From: Owenia fusiformis
Lineage: Eukaryota; Annelida; Polychaeta; Sabellida; Oweniidae
Reading direction: 5' to 3'
NCBI GenBank assembly: GCA_903813345.2
Contig: CAIIXF020000006.1
Location: 16,558,348 to 16,622,347 of the forward strand
DNA length: 64,000 bases
Shown here: in pieces, positions 29,101 through 38,335 of the stretch
How the letters are laid out: each line of letters opens with the position of its first letter
How positions within the stretch are numbered: position 1 is the first letter of the stretch
The notes under the pieces: generated by a model
Told to the model about the DNA's origin: nothing
Database searches by the model: none
The model's input: the letters and a program-made list of their open reading frames with translations, nothing else
Position numbers and translations under genes: made by a program

Positions 29101-31944
29101 CGATGGCTTGGAGTCAGAAAGTCCCATCTTCATTTTAGGTATATTTGAGAAAACAGCGTTTAAAGTTTTTGATTGGTTATTACTTCCACATTATTGACCA
29201 TATAATTTTAGAAAAAAATTGATGATATGCTTGTTACAATATTTCACTAATGCTTAAGTATTAATTCACAATATTCCCTTAATCAAGAGCAATTAATTAA
29301 AATGTGGTTGGGACTTTTTGATTTTGATCAGTTTTAGTAAACGTGAGATTATATTTTGTCTCAACTTAAATATGAATCTTTTTGATTTTGATCAGTTTTA
29401 GTAAATGTGAGATAATATTGTCTCAACTTAAATATGCATCTTTTTGTTTCTACATAATTTTGTTATTGTTTCAAGTTTATTTAGGTTCAAATTCAACATG
29501 GGTCTTCTATATTTTTGAGTTTAATGTTTTGAATCCTCTAAATATACATAAAAAGCAAAAAATGCTATGAAACAATGTTAAGTTTAACCAATTATTTGCT
29601 TGTTTATTTTGCAACTTGTACAGTACATCAAATACATAGTCAAAGTGTAAAAGTAACCTTTCCAGTGAATGTGTTGCCTTGTTACAAATAGCACTCATCT
29701 ACATGTAATATCTTATTTTAAAATATATTATAGTGGTCTTTAATACATGTAATATTATAATGATATATAACACATATGGATAAGGCCACTTAATTAAGTC
29801 AAAATGCTTAATAAAACTGCTTTTGACATTCAGGTCTAAACGCGAAGTGAATAGTTTTGCGAAAACCAAAGTTCAACCTCAGTCAATACTTGGTTAATAT
29901 CATCAGTTTCATCTCCCTCATCACTCCCTGCTATTGAGATACGATTTTTGATATTTTTGAAGTGACAGATATTTTTGTAATAATTGTGGAAGTCTTCAGG
30001 TATGATGCCTTTGGTACAAAGGAGAGCAGGTCTCTATATTTTGGTGTTGATATGGGGAGGTTTGACTTGTATCTTGCAGTGAGTGCTTCATCCCATGGAT
30101 TTTCATTTGTCTTTTTGAATGTTTCAAAATACGGATTTCAATGAATTGTGCTGGGTCAAATGTGTAGTTCACGAATATTGATTTGTCTACTGATTTTCTG
30201 CTTTGTATCCACTTTACTTTTAGCCAATTTACTCTTTCGTTTTTAGTTGAGATTTTCATATTAGTACAACATCTTTTCATAATTTTTTTCACATCTTTGA
30301 CATTGTGATACTTAATAGGCACTACAGAGTATGGATTTTGTTTTCTTGTCATGGCAATGACAGTGTGTCATTGCGATGGTACGTGTACATCTGTGCATTT
30401 TTTGCATGCTCAATGGTGACATGTGCCGAGTCACACTCCATGGATGAATGGCCCGACTCTAAAAATTAATGATTGATTTCTTCCAAATTAGGACATTTCT
30501 ATAAGGCATATTTATTACCAACTGCAACGAACTGAGTTCTAGTCTGACCACCACAGGTGTCAGAATAGAATGTTATATATTTTAGTTTTGGGTTTGATGC
30601 TGTAACTGACAAAATGGTTTTTATTAAACATGTTGAGATTTCACAAGATCCTCTACCAGCCTGAGTTTCATCCCAAACATATTATATTGTGTCACCATTA
30701 CCAAGGGAATACACAGACAAATTGTATGCATGGAGTTTCCTTGAGTAAAACAGCTCTCCTGCAAATGTACTTGGTGTTTCTAGAACTGATTGTAAGTCAA
30801 AGATTGCTGTATACGATTCCTTTTCTGTCTTTGCTTTCATTTTGTCTTTTTCCTTCTCTTCTCTTGCCTTGATTTTATTTTTTTGATGCTTTTCATACTT
30901 TAGTTTTGTTTCATCATCCAATGTGCCCATGTCACTTTTAGTTTTATAGACTGTACATAATGTACATTGATCTTTTTGGGCTTAAAAATGACAGATTATA
31001 CTCATCACAAAAAATCTGACGGTACTTGTAAATAGATACAGGTTTTTCAGAATATACTTCACACTACTTTATATACAGATCATGCATTTTACTTATTGTC
31101 AGACCTTTTGACAAGTACTTTCTCTTTGTATGTTTTCTCGTATAGTGGCTTTCAATTATAGGGAAAGACTCAATATGTCTTCTAACAAGATATATATCTG
31201 ATTTTGATGTTTTTATACCTGGTGGATGTTTCCCGCGTTTATCCTCACCTCCAAAAGTTCCGAATGCTGATTTGTTTTTCAGGTTGTAATGGACAACTTT
31301 TTTAGAAATGTCAAGTGTGGAAATGAAGAATTCCCCACAGATTCTGATTCTTTCTCCATTTATCTTGAAATAGTATTTGTATGTATTAAGCTTGGGATGT
31401 TTAAGTTCTTCTGGTTTCTGTCGACGTATGGCATCCACTTTATCTATGTTCTCACAAATGAAATCCCTCTGTCTTGAACTTCTTCCTAAAGCATAGTATT
31501 GAACAATCAATACTTCGTAAGCGTCTTGCTTTTCTTATTTTTCCAGTTGAAGAAATGTATTCTTGACCAGACATTCGTTTGCCTTTTCTTTGATTAGACA
31601 TAAAACTAAGAAACAAAAGGTCTCAAGTTTAATTTGGGTCGTTTTAGTTACTGTAGTTACTGTGTTTGCCTCACAAGTGAAAGAATCAGAAAGAATCAGA
31701 AAGATCCAAATGTAATTTGGGACTTAATGACTTTTAAGTATAGTAGTTTAGACCCTTTTGTTTCCAATCGATTTTGTTAAAATCTAAATGGGACAATATA
31801 TTTTAATGTCCATAATTAATTAATTAATTTTTTGTTTTAATTGACATTTTGTGACATGATAGAGAATGATCTGAGGAATATTTCTATACGAAAAGCTCAT
31901 TTTTGCCAAAAATGAACTTGAGACCTTCTGACTCCAAGCCATCG
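29101..31944 (-). mobile_element. DNA transposon with 26-bp TIRs and 4-bp (AAAT) target duplication
   Basis: Left end CGATGGCTTGGAGTCAGAAA and the complement of the right end agree over 26 positions with two mismatches. AAAT lies immediately outside both ends (29097-29100 and 31945-31948). It encloses one decayed transposase-like gene on the minus strand. Total 2844 bp. A 4-bp duplication occurs in Sola and some other superfamilies; I cannot assign the superfamily from the ends alone. Confidence 0.78.
29865..31601 (-). pseudogene. Transposase-like gene (DUF7869-type), several frameshifts
   Basis: Pieces in order on the minus strand: MSNQRKGKRMSGQEYI with GKIRKARRL and a cysteine (31510-31601); LGRSSRQRDFICENIDKVD, CGEFFISTLDISKKVV, GKHPPGIKTSKSD, FPIIESHYTRKHTKRKYLSK (31064-31510); CTLCTVYK, a Lys/Glu-rich helix, then YTAIFDLQSVLETPS (30682-30960); WDETQAGRG and ITFYSDTCGGQTRTQFVAVG (about 30500-30660); VPIKYHNVKDVKKIM, then an acidic C-terminus (GSDEGDETDD, about 29900). 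At least three frame changes and two stops. From memory the ESHY and YSDxCGGQxR blocks match a multicopy invertebrate family labelled DUF7869. The aspartates in FDLQ and YSDT are candidate catalytic residues by position only. Confidence 0.65.
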
Positions 31945-31948
31945 AAAT

Positions 31949-32260
31949 CCAAAGATTATACTGTTATGTTTCAATAATTAATAACATATTTGGATAAGAT
32001 GTAGGGATGTGTAGGATGCAAATGGATTTTGACGGACACACAAAGACTTCCTGGTTTGGCATCTCTACCCCTGTACACTTCATGATTGAATATTGGCCCT
32101 AATAAGTGGCCCATTCATCAATACAGTGCTGAATAAAGGTCAACAAGATACTAGTGTACATATAAATGTAATGATAAAAGCAGTATATTTATTTTGAAAA
32201 ATCAGATGAATTTATTTTGTTCATGGGGAGATATTAATGGAGGGCGCACTAGATCATTTA
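31949..32260. other. No gene recognised
   Basis: Short AT-rich spacer between the DNA transposon and the Ngaro-like element. Confidence 0.4.
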
Positions 32261-32875
32261 ATTTATAGGAAACAAACAAATATATGTATATGTTATAATG
32301 AATATTTATCATTTAATATAAATATATACAAACATGTTGGCATCTGGGCATCTCATGAATTGACTGTGACACTCTCTTGCGTATGAAGTCGCTTCGTTTG
32401 CGACATGTGAATGAACGTTGAATTCTCCTTCATAGCAAATGAAATCAGTAGCCCCATAATGTGGATGGTGCTATATTTGAAAGCACCATAATGTGGATGG
32501 TGCGGCGTTAGTCTGAAAGCGCCATAATGTGGATGGTGCTTAGGTCTGTAAGCCCCATAATGTGGATGGTGCTTGGTTCGGAATGCACCATAATGTGAAT
32601 GGTGCTAGTCTGGGAGCGCCATAATGTGGATGGTGCTCGAGTCTGAAAGCGCCATAATGTGGATGGTGCTTGAGCGATTGCGCCATAATGTGGATGGCAC
32701 AACTGTTTGAAGCGCCATAATGTGGATGGTGCTCGAACAGTTAGATTCCATAATGTAATGGAATTGACGATTGCCATGAAGGAGATACGAAAAGTATGTG
32801 ATTGAATAAGAATGCAATGAACATATGAATTTGAACCTTGGGAATGGAACGAACGCAAGTAAGTGACACAGCCAA
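32261..32875 (-). repeat. Ngaro split direct repeat B2 (3' terminal)
   Basis: 615 bp, identical by eye to B1 at 33177-33791 (offset 916). Begins ATTTATAGGAAACAAAC and ends GACACAGCCAA on the plus strand. Contains the hairpin tandem array at 32451-32765. Confidence 0.93.
32451..32765. repeat. Hairpin-forming tandem array in B2 (9 full units plus one degenerate)
   Basis: Units start at 32451, 32483, 32519, 32552, 32585, 32616, 32649, 32680 and 32712 (spacing 31-36 bp), each containing CCATAATGTGGATGG, usually flanked as GCNCC...GGTGC so that the ends of each unit pair (GCACCAT with ATGGTGC). Spacer sequences of 11-15 bp vary. A shortened unit lies near 32748. Open frames across the array are products of repetition and not genes. 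Confidence 0.9.
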
Positions 32876-32991
32876 GTCCTGTAGACGCCTATAACGTTAG
32901 TGTACAATTACAAATAATTATATCTTTAAGACTTTAAGATATCTTAAGATTGTTCATTTATGAGAAAGGAGGTGGTTGGGGAGGTTGGTGG

Positions 32992-33178
32992 ATAGCTATG
33001 GATAGATTGATGTTCGCTGGTCGCTAGGTTCAATCGAATAGAACGACTGTATCGTGTGTGCAACGGATAGAGTCACGTTCATCCATCCGAATGATTGACG
33101 TGAAGGCGGGGCATGAGAATCAGTATGAATATTTTTCAAGCTTCCTATAAACGATGCTTAACAATATTAAGCAACCAT
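32992..33178 (-). repeat. Ngaro split direct repeat A2 (internal)
   Basis: 187 bp, matching A1 at 37762-37948. It abuts B1 (two-base overlap AT at 33177-33178) and is separated from B2 by a 116-bp spacer (32876-32991). Confidence 0.93.
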
Positions 33179-33791
33179 TTATAGGAAACAAACAAATATA
33201 TGTATATGTTATAATGAATATTTATCATTTAATATAAATATATACAAACATGTTGGCATCTGGGCATCTCATGAATTGACTGTGACACTCTCTTGCGTAT
33301 GAAGTCGCTTCGTTTGCGACATGTGAATGAACGTTGAATTCTCCTTCATAGCAAATGAAATCAGTAGCCCCATAATGTGGATGGTGCTATATTTGAAAGC
33401 ACCATAATGTGGATGGTGCGGCGTTAGTCTGAAAGCGCCATAATGTGGATGGTGCTTAGGTCTGTAAGCCCCATAATGTGGATGGTGCTTGGTTCGGAAT
33501 GCACCATAATGTGAATGGTGCTAGTCTGGGAGCGCCATAATGTGGATGGTGCTCGAGTCTGAAAGCGCCATAATGTGGATGGTGCTTGAGCGATTGCGCC
33601 ATAATGTGGATGGCACAACTGTTTGAAGCGCCATAATGTGGATGGTGCTCGAACAGTTAGATTCCATAATGTAATGGAATTGACGATTGCCATGAAGGAG
33701 ATACGAAAAGTATGTGATTGAATAAGAATGCAATGAACATATGAATTTGAACCTTGGGAATGGAACGAACGCAAGTAAGTGACACAGCCAA
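33177..33791 (-). repeat. Ngaro split direct repeat B1 (internal)
   Basis: 615-bp partner of B2, carrying the second copy of the hairpin tandem array at 33367-33681. The stretch 33792-34103 between it and the recombinase stop is 3' noncoding sequence. Confidence 0.93.
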
Positions 33792-34103
33792 ATCATGGTA
33801 GCATGGGTGCTACTATGAGAAACCCCAAGGTAAAGATAATATGTTTATGTATAGTAGCAAGTGTAGGATATGATGTGATAACCACTAATTATAATATGAT
33901 TATTCATCAAATTCGAACACATTTCCTCAAAAGCAGCACGATAAGTAACGAACCGTTGTGTGATGATTGACATGCTAATAGTTCGTGGTGCTTTTGAATG
34001 GACGATTTAAATCGCTCCGACGTCGGATATATAAATACATAGTAAATACACAGATAAATGATAACTATTCCTGAGCAGTCAAATGGAAATACGCCGATAA
34101 CAA

Positions 34104-35147
34104 TCAGGTGTGTGGTGAAGCCATGGCCCGTTGGCCATCTTTAAGAAGTTGATCATTGGGGCGTATATATCGCCTGAATGAGTCTGATTTCCACCTGCCA
34201 AGTGTCATAATTAAACTATCTCCCAGGTGAGAATAAGCTGCACTTGATGCGGCGCCTATACGAAATGAATGTCCACTGAAGTGAGCCGGATCTAAGCCAA
34301 TGTTATGTAAATGTTGTTTCATTGTACCGATAAAGCTGTCACGGCTTAATGTTGTGCCCTCCAGTGTGAGGAACAGAGGTCCCGATGGGTTTGAGGAATG
34401 TTGTTTTTGCCTTACGTCGAGGTATAATTGCATAGCTTTAACCGCACATGTCACGGAATCCGGATTTGAATAAATGGGTATCGTGACGCCGTCGCCCGTA
34501 CGATCGGTTTTAGATGACTTCAGGTGATATGTGAAATAGCCTTGGTACATTTTAATGTCCTGTAATAACACGACGTTTTGCCCTGGTTGCGTTGTAAATT
34601 CTCCACATTTCAGAAATCCAAAGAAAGCCAATGTATAGACTGCCGTAAACATAATATTTTCGTACGGATCAATGCGTTTCGTGACCAAGAATCTGCATAA
34701 AGTAGCGAGAATTTCATGAGTTATTGGGCGTCTTAGAGATTGTTTGTTATCCTGAAGCTTGAGTATCGTATTTAGGATCGTAGAAATCCGCGGCATGAGT
34801 GTCCCATCAGCAAGATGGAAGGGGTTATTTATCCCAATACGCATGAACACGTATCTCAGTCCTGATAGGTACAGTCGTATTGTTGAGTGCTTCAATCCCT
34901 TAAGATGACAATAAGATATGAAGCGCAGAACAATTGCTTCTGATATTGGAGGAATATTGTTGTGTGTGAATTCAACACCGTTAACCTTGAGGAATCCTAG
35001 ATACGATTTATATCCCTCGTTATACACCTGTTTAGTTTTATGGCTGAGCGATAAGTCCCATAAATGATCCAAATGCGCGTCGATAACACTCACTGCCAGA
35101 TTACTTGCAGTGGGTTTGGACAGGGGCATGGTGCTGCGTCTGCCCAT
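34104..35147 (-). CDS. Tyrosine recombinase of the Ngaro-like element (catalytic Arg replaced by Lys)
   Basis: 347 residues from the ATG at 35147, a normal length for Ngaro/DIRS recombinases. An N-terminal SAM-like domain (HKTKQVYNEGYKSYLGFL) is followed by the catalytic domain: FGFLKCGEFT at about 177-186, where the first catalytic arginine of the R-H-R-Y set is lysine (residue 180, codon AAA at 34610-34608); GHSFRIGAAS with His293 and Arg296; and RRYIRPN with the nucleophile Tyr327. The enzyme inserts circular cDNA by site-specific recombination. The start overlaps the end of the RNase H frame by 58 bases in a different frame, as is usual in this group. The Arg-to-Lys change probably impairs catalysis. 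Confidence 0.9.
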   Translation of the reverse strand: MGRRSTMPLSKPTASNLAVSVIDAHLDHLWDLSLSHKTKQVYNEGYKSYLGFLKVNGVEFTHNNIPPISEAIVLRFISYCHLKGLKHSTIRLYLSGLRYVFMRIGINNPFHLADGTLMPRISTILNTILKLQDNKQSLRRPITHEILATLCRFLVTKRIDPYENIMFTAVYTLAFFGFLKCGEFTTQPGQNVVLLQDIKMYQGYFTYHLKSSKTDRTGDGVTIPIYSNPDSVTCAVKAMQLYLDVRQKQHSSNPSGPLFLTLEGTTLSRDSFIGTMKQHLHNIGLDPAHFSGHSFRIGAASSAAYSHLGDSLIMTLGRWKSDSFRRYIRPNDQLLKDGQRAMASPHT

Positions 35148-35863
35148 GGTACCAGCTCCTTGAAGCGATCTATCTGCAAACGACTTAGACTGTCGGCGAT
35201 ATTGTTCGAATTGCCTTTAACGTGGCGAGCGTGAAAATGAAAATTACTTTCACAGGCTCGCCACGTAAGGTTGCGCATCAATTTCATGATAGGCAACACC
35301 TTGGACCGTCCTTTATTAATTATTGATACTGTTGCTTCATTGTCACACATGAACACGATGCTTTTCCGAGACCAAAGACTCCCCCAGATGATGGCGGCCA
35401 CGACAATGGGATATAGTTCTAAGAACGCAATGGAAAGATCCTGGCACTCGATTGAAGGGAGTGTTTCGGGCCAAGGTTCGTAGAAATATGCCCCATTGTA
35501 GAAGCCGCCATGACCAAGGGAAGCTGCTGCGTCAGTATATAGGTGCATTTCATTTGATAATATTGGAACTTGTTCATAAAATAAATTCACTCCGTTCCAG
35601 TTCGTCAAAAATGTTTGCCACATTGTGAGATCCTCTCGACAATGCTTGTCGAGATATACGTGTTTAAATGGCGTGTCTACGGATGATGCAAGTTTATACA
35701 GATAAGATACAAAACTCCGTCCGGGCCTAATAACTCTCGAGGCGAATTGTAGGTGCCCGAGAAGTTGTAAGAGTTGTATTTTAGTACACGTTTTTTGCTT
35801 CGAAATAGTATTGATGAACGTTGAGATACGTTCTAATTTCTCGACCGGTAGCCTAGCTTCCAT
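35090..35863 (-). CDS. RNase H domain of the Ngaro-like pol, separated from RT by a frameshift
   Basis: 257 residues from 35863. It begins after the RT connection motif (CLEYLGIILDSR just upstream in the same frame). RNase H signatures: LYTDAAASLGHGG (first Asp), FLELYPIVVAAIIWG (Glu), IVFMCDNEATVSIINKG (Asp) and HVKGNSNNIADSLSRLQ (His/Asp). It degrades the RNA strand of the cDNA hybrid. The upstream frame is closed by a TAA close to 35953, whereas RT reads in another frame, so a single-base loss near 35948 has split one polyprotein into two. Confidence 0.88.
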   Translation of the reverse strand: MEARLPVEKLERISTFINTISKQKTCTKIQLLQLLGHLQFASRVIRPGRSFVSYLYKLASSVDTPFKHVYLDKHCREDLTMWQTFLTNWNGVNLFYEQVPILSNEMHLYTDAAASLGHGGFYNGAYFYEPWPETLPSIECQDLSIAFLELYPIVVAAIIWGSLWSRKSIVFMCDNEATVSIINKGRSKVLPIMKLMRNLTWRACESNFHFHARHVKGNSNNIADSLSRLQIDRFKELVPWADAAPCPCPNPLQVIWQ

Positions 35864-35913
35864 GTTACGTGAGTCTAATATAATCCCTAGATATTCGAGG
35901 CATGTAGTTGGTC

Positions 35914-36708
35914 CTACAACCTTATGCGGGGAAAGAGGGATATTAACTTGTTAAACAACATAGTCATAATCGCCATGGTTCTGTGACCCTCTTCCCAACT
36001 TGACGTATTGATTGCCAGGTGATCATCCAATAAATGGATCAAGAAGTCGACATCGTATTTATTCTTGCCAATCCATTCAACGGCTTGGGAAAGGGTATCA
36101 TAGATCTTAGGGGAAGATCTACATCCGAAACTAAGCCGATGTGATACGTAATATTTATCCTTCCATTTGATGCAGAACCAATGCCATTGTTCAGGTTTGA
36201 CGGGAATAATTTTAAAAGCGTCTTTTACGTCCCATTTCGATAGTAACGCATTCCGCCCTTTAGATAAAATGCCTTTAATAGCAGTATCCAGAGTTACGTA
36301 TTGCAGGCTGCATTTTTCCTTATCAATAAAATCGTTGATACTATAGTCCTGATCGTTATGGGGAGATGACAAGTCTATTATCATGCGTTTCTTTTTAGAG
36401 TATTTGCTTTCTGCTATTCCAATAGGGCTAACTCGAAAGTGCGCAAAAGGTGGTGTTACGAATGGGCCTAGTAAATATCCCTTAGATAATTCTGTATTCA
36501 GCAATTCTTCGACGATCTCTGGTTGCCGACGCGCTGATAATAAATTGTTACAGATTCTGTTGGGGATAGAGATGCCTTCAGGTTGTTCTACTAGGGTGTC
36601 GAATCCATATTCGAGGCCGTTGCATAAGTAATTAACGAAATTCGCGTCGGGGTGGTGAATTAAATCCATTCGCAATTGAGGAATATTGATGGGGGTTGAA
36701 GCGTTCAT
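35914..36708 (-). CDS. Reverse transcriptase of the Ngaro-like element (truncated by frameshift)
   Basis: 264 residues from the ATG at 36708. Shows GPFVTPPFAHFRVSPIGIAE, KKKRMIIDLSSP, motif A LLSKWDVKDAFKIIPV, SHRLSFGCRSSPKIYD (motif B) and the catalytic box HLLDDHLAI with Asp228 and Asp229. After LFNKLIS the frame differs from the one that continues into RNase H. The start lies 15 bases below the gag-like stop, so coupled re-initiation or frameshifting may deliver it. It copies element RNA into DNA in the cytoplasm or nucleus of germ cells. Confidence 0.88.
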   Translation of the reverse strand: MNASTPINIPQLRMDLIHHPDANFVNYLCNGLEYGFDTLVEQPEGISIPNRICNNLLSARRQPEIVEELLNTELSKGYLLGPFVTPPFAHFRVSPIGIAESKYSKKKRMIIDLSSPHNDQDYSINDFIDKEKCSLQYVTLDTAIKGILSKGRNALLSKWDVKDAFKIIPVKPEQWHWFCIKWKDKYYVSHRLSFGCRSSPKIYDTLSQAVEWIGKNKYDVDFLIHLLDDHLAINTSSWEEGHRTMAIMTMLFNKLISLFPRIRL

Positions 36709-36723
36709 GATGTCGGGAATCAG

Positions 36724-37733
36724 TCAATTTTTATTCTTTCCCTCGTTTTTCCTAGATGAACGAGAGGACGGGGAGATTTTCCTGCCTTCGGAATCTACGC
36801 GGACGTGAAGCCTGTAACAATCATCGTAATGACAGCCGCCTTCCGAGTTGAAGTTGTTGCAAACAGGTCTAGATCTTCCGCGTTCGTCTTCGGAGTATAT
36901 CACTTTTCTGCCTTGTCTATCTGTGTTTTGTTTACCCCGTTTTGCCTCGGATTGTGATGTTTTTCCATTATCGACATCAACGTGCTTTGAGTTGAGGACG
37001 AGCTGTAATAGGCGAGTGTCCACTTGTCCCCAGTCAACTTTGATTTGATGATTGATCCAAGCGGCGCACGCTCTTCCTGTGAATAACTTGTGGTATTCGT
37101 AGAATACGGCACCGTTTGTGTTGTGAATATCCAGAATATTGTACATGTATTGGCTAAGTTCATCGGCGCGGGAGGGGTAAGCGGCTAACATTATTCGCTT
37201 ATACTTTTCGAAGGCCGTGATGAATTCTGCAATGGTGAGATGGCGCTTTAGTTTTGGGTCGTTATCCATATTAACAGCCTTGAGCGTCAGTTTTCCGTCG
37301 GCCTCTGTATCCAGGGACGGGGCTTTTGATATCTCATAATACGGTATTAACAGACAAGCCATGTTGATGTACTTTCCCGCGAGAATGGCCCGTTTTACAC
37401 TCGGAGAAATTACATCAATCATCGGGATATCATTTGGATGGATACCTTTCTCGCCAAGTCCTCGTACGATTGTACTAAAAGATGCATCCCAAGGCTCCAG
37501 GTTTCTCTCCGCCGATGACGAGGGTGTGGGCACCGGCGGGTCTGATGGTCCTGACGGGGCCTCTAGCTTGTCAACGAGAATGTTGACTGCCTTGGTTAGA
37601 GTCTCTACCGATTCCTTGAGATTACTATTAGTTGCCTCATTAGAGCTATCTGACGGCGTTTTCGCATACGGCTTCTCCACACTTTTCTTCTTTGTTTGTT
37701 TTTGATTTTTAGATTTTCCTCTAGTTGAAGGCA
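36724..37733 (-). CDS. Gag-like protein of the Ngaro-like element
   Basis: Likely start at MPSTRGKSKNQKQTKKKS (37733), which lies outside repeat A1; the frame stays open upstream to 37833 inside A1, but that extension is probably leader. About 336 residues: basic N-terminus, a Ser/Pro-rich acidic middle, a helical region (LTIAEFITAFEKYKRIMLAA) and a CCCH-like zinc motif C-x8-C-x4-C-x3-H in VCNNFNSEGGCHYDDCYRLH near the C-terminus. Such a finger is common in ORF1 of DIRS/Ngaro elements and would bind element RNA. Confidence 0.75.
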
Positions 37734-37761
37734 TTGTTAATATAATATTTTGGTTGATATA

Positions 37762-37948
37762 ATAGCTATGGATAGATTGATGTTCGCTGGTCGCTAGGTT
37801 CAATCGAATAGAACGACTGTATCGTGTGTGCAACGGATAGAGTCACGTTCATCCATCCGAATGATTGACGTGAAGGCGGGGCATGAGAATCAGTATGAAT
37901 ATTTTTCAAGCTTCCTATAAACGATGCTTAACAATATTAAGCAACCAT
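37762..37948 (-). repeat. Ngaro split direct repeat A1 (5' terminal)
   Basis: 187 bp, identical by eye to A2 at 32992-33178 (offset 4770). Marks the 5' end of the element and presumably holds its promoter. Confidence 0.93.
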
Positions 37949-37998
37949 GAAGGTTGAATATGAAATAAAGCAAAAATAAAAAAACATAATGTTTTGAT

Positions 37999-38065
37999 GC
38001 GACCAGATTCGAACCCAGGGCTAACGGACACGAGTCAGAAGTGCTATCCATTACACCATAGAGAC
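37999..38065 (-). pseudogene. tRNA-like sequence (degenerate tRNA or SINE head)
   Basis: Contains a box A-like TGGTGTAATGGATAGCAC and a perfect box B GGTTCGAATCT in minus orientation, with a weak CTGAC/GTTAG anticodon stem around an 8-base loop and a poorly pairing acceptor. Too irregular for a working tRNA. A tRNA-derived SINE head or a decayed Gln/Arg-type tRNA is more likely. It begins 50 bp beyond the Ngaro 5' end. Confidence 0.5.
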
Positions 38066-38082
38066 ATGACTTTAAATACACT

Positions 38083-38223
38083 CACCACATAAATTTAGCA
38101 CCACGTCCACTGACTTGGTTTCAGACGTGTAGCTTAACAGAAAATTTTCTTAAACGTGTACTTGAGCGTGGATTTACGCGTTCAGGTTCACGGTTTGCAT
38201 TTATACGTGTAGCTTAACCTCTC
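38083..38223. mobile_element. Right half of the 3173-type MITE
   Basis: Matches 3312-3453, from ACCACATAAAT to the terminal repeat ACGTGTAGCTTAACCTCTC. The left half is absent here. The matching left half exists at 28304-28441, but the outer flanking trinucleotides (CTA and TAT) do not form a target duplication. Confidence 0.6.
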
Positions 38224-38335
38224 TATTGTTTTTGAAGAAGACCTCCTAAGAATAGTACTTCTCGAGATATGGACGCTGTTTAGTTTTAAGAAATAACTCT
38301 AACCTAGGCCTGCTATTTAAGAAGTGTAGTGGATT

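Larger units (their letters stand above)
32261..37948 (-). mobile_element. Ngaro/PAT-like tyrosine-recombinase retrotransposon, complete split direct repeats
   Basis: 5688 bp in minus orientation with the order A1 (37762-37948), gag-like ORF, RT, RNase H, tyrosine recombinase, B1 (33177-33791), A2 (32992-33178), spacer, B2 (32261-32875). A1 and A2 (187 bp) and B1 and B2 (615 bp) match each other completely as far as I can read. This split direct repeat layout, together with a recombinase in place of an integrase, defines the Ngaro/PAT group of DIRS-type elements. It differs from DIRS1 proper (inverted repeats, internal complementary region, methyltransferase domain). No target duplication is expected or seen. 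Confidence 0.9.

Noticed and set aside
32451-32765. CRISPR-like array
   Set aside because: Regular hairpin repeats, but spacers are only 11-15 bp and related to one another, the genome is eukaryotic, and the array lies inside a retrotransposon repeat.
32508-32907. Open frames encoding STIHIM / PSTLW repeats
   Set aside because: They arise from translating the tandem array in two frames; the same occurs in the duplicate at 33424-33796. No evidence of a protein.
37999-38065. Functional tRNA-Gln or tRNA-Arg
   Set aside because: Box A and B are present, but the acceptor does not pair and the anticodon loop has eight bases.
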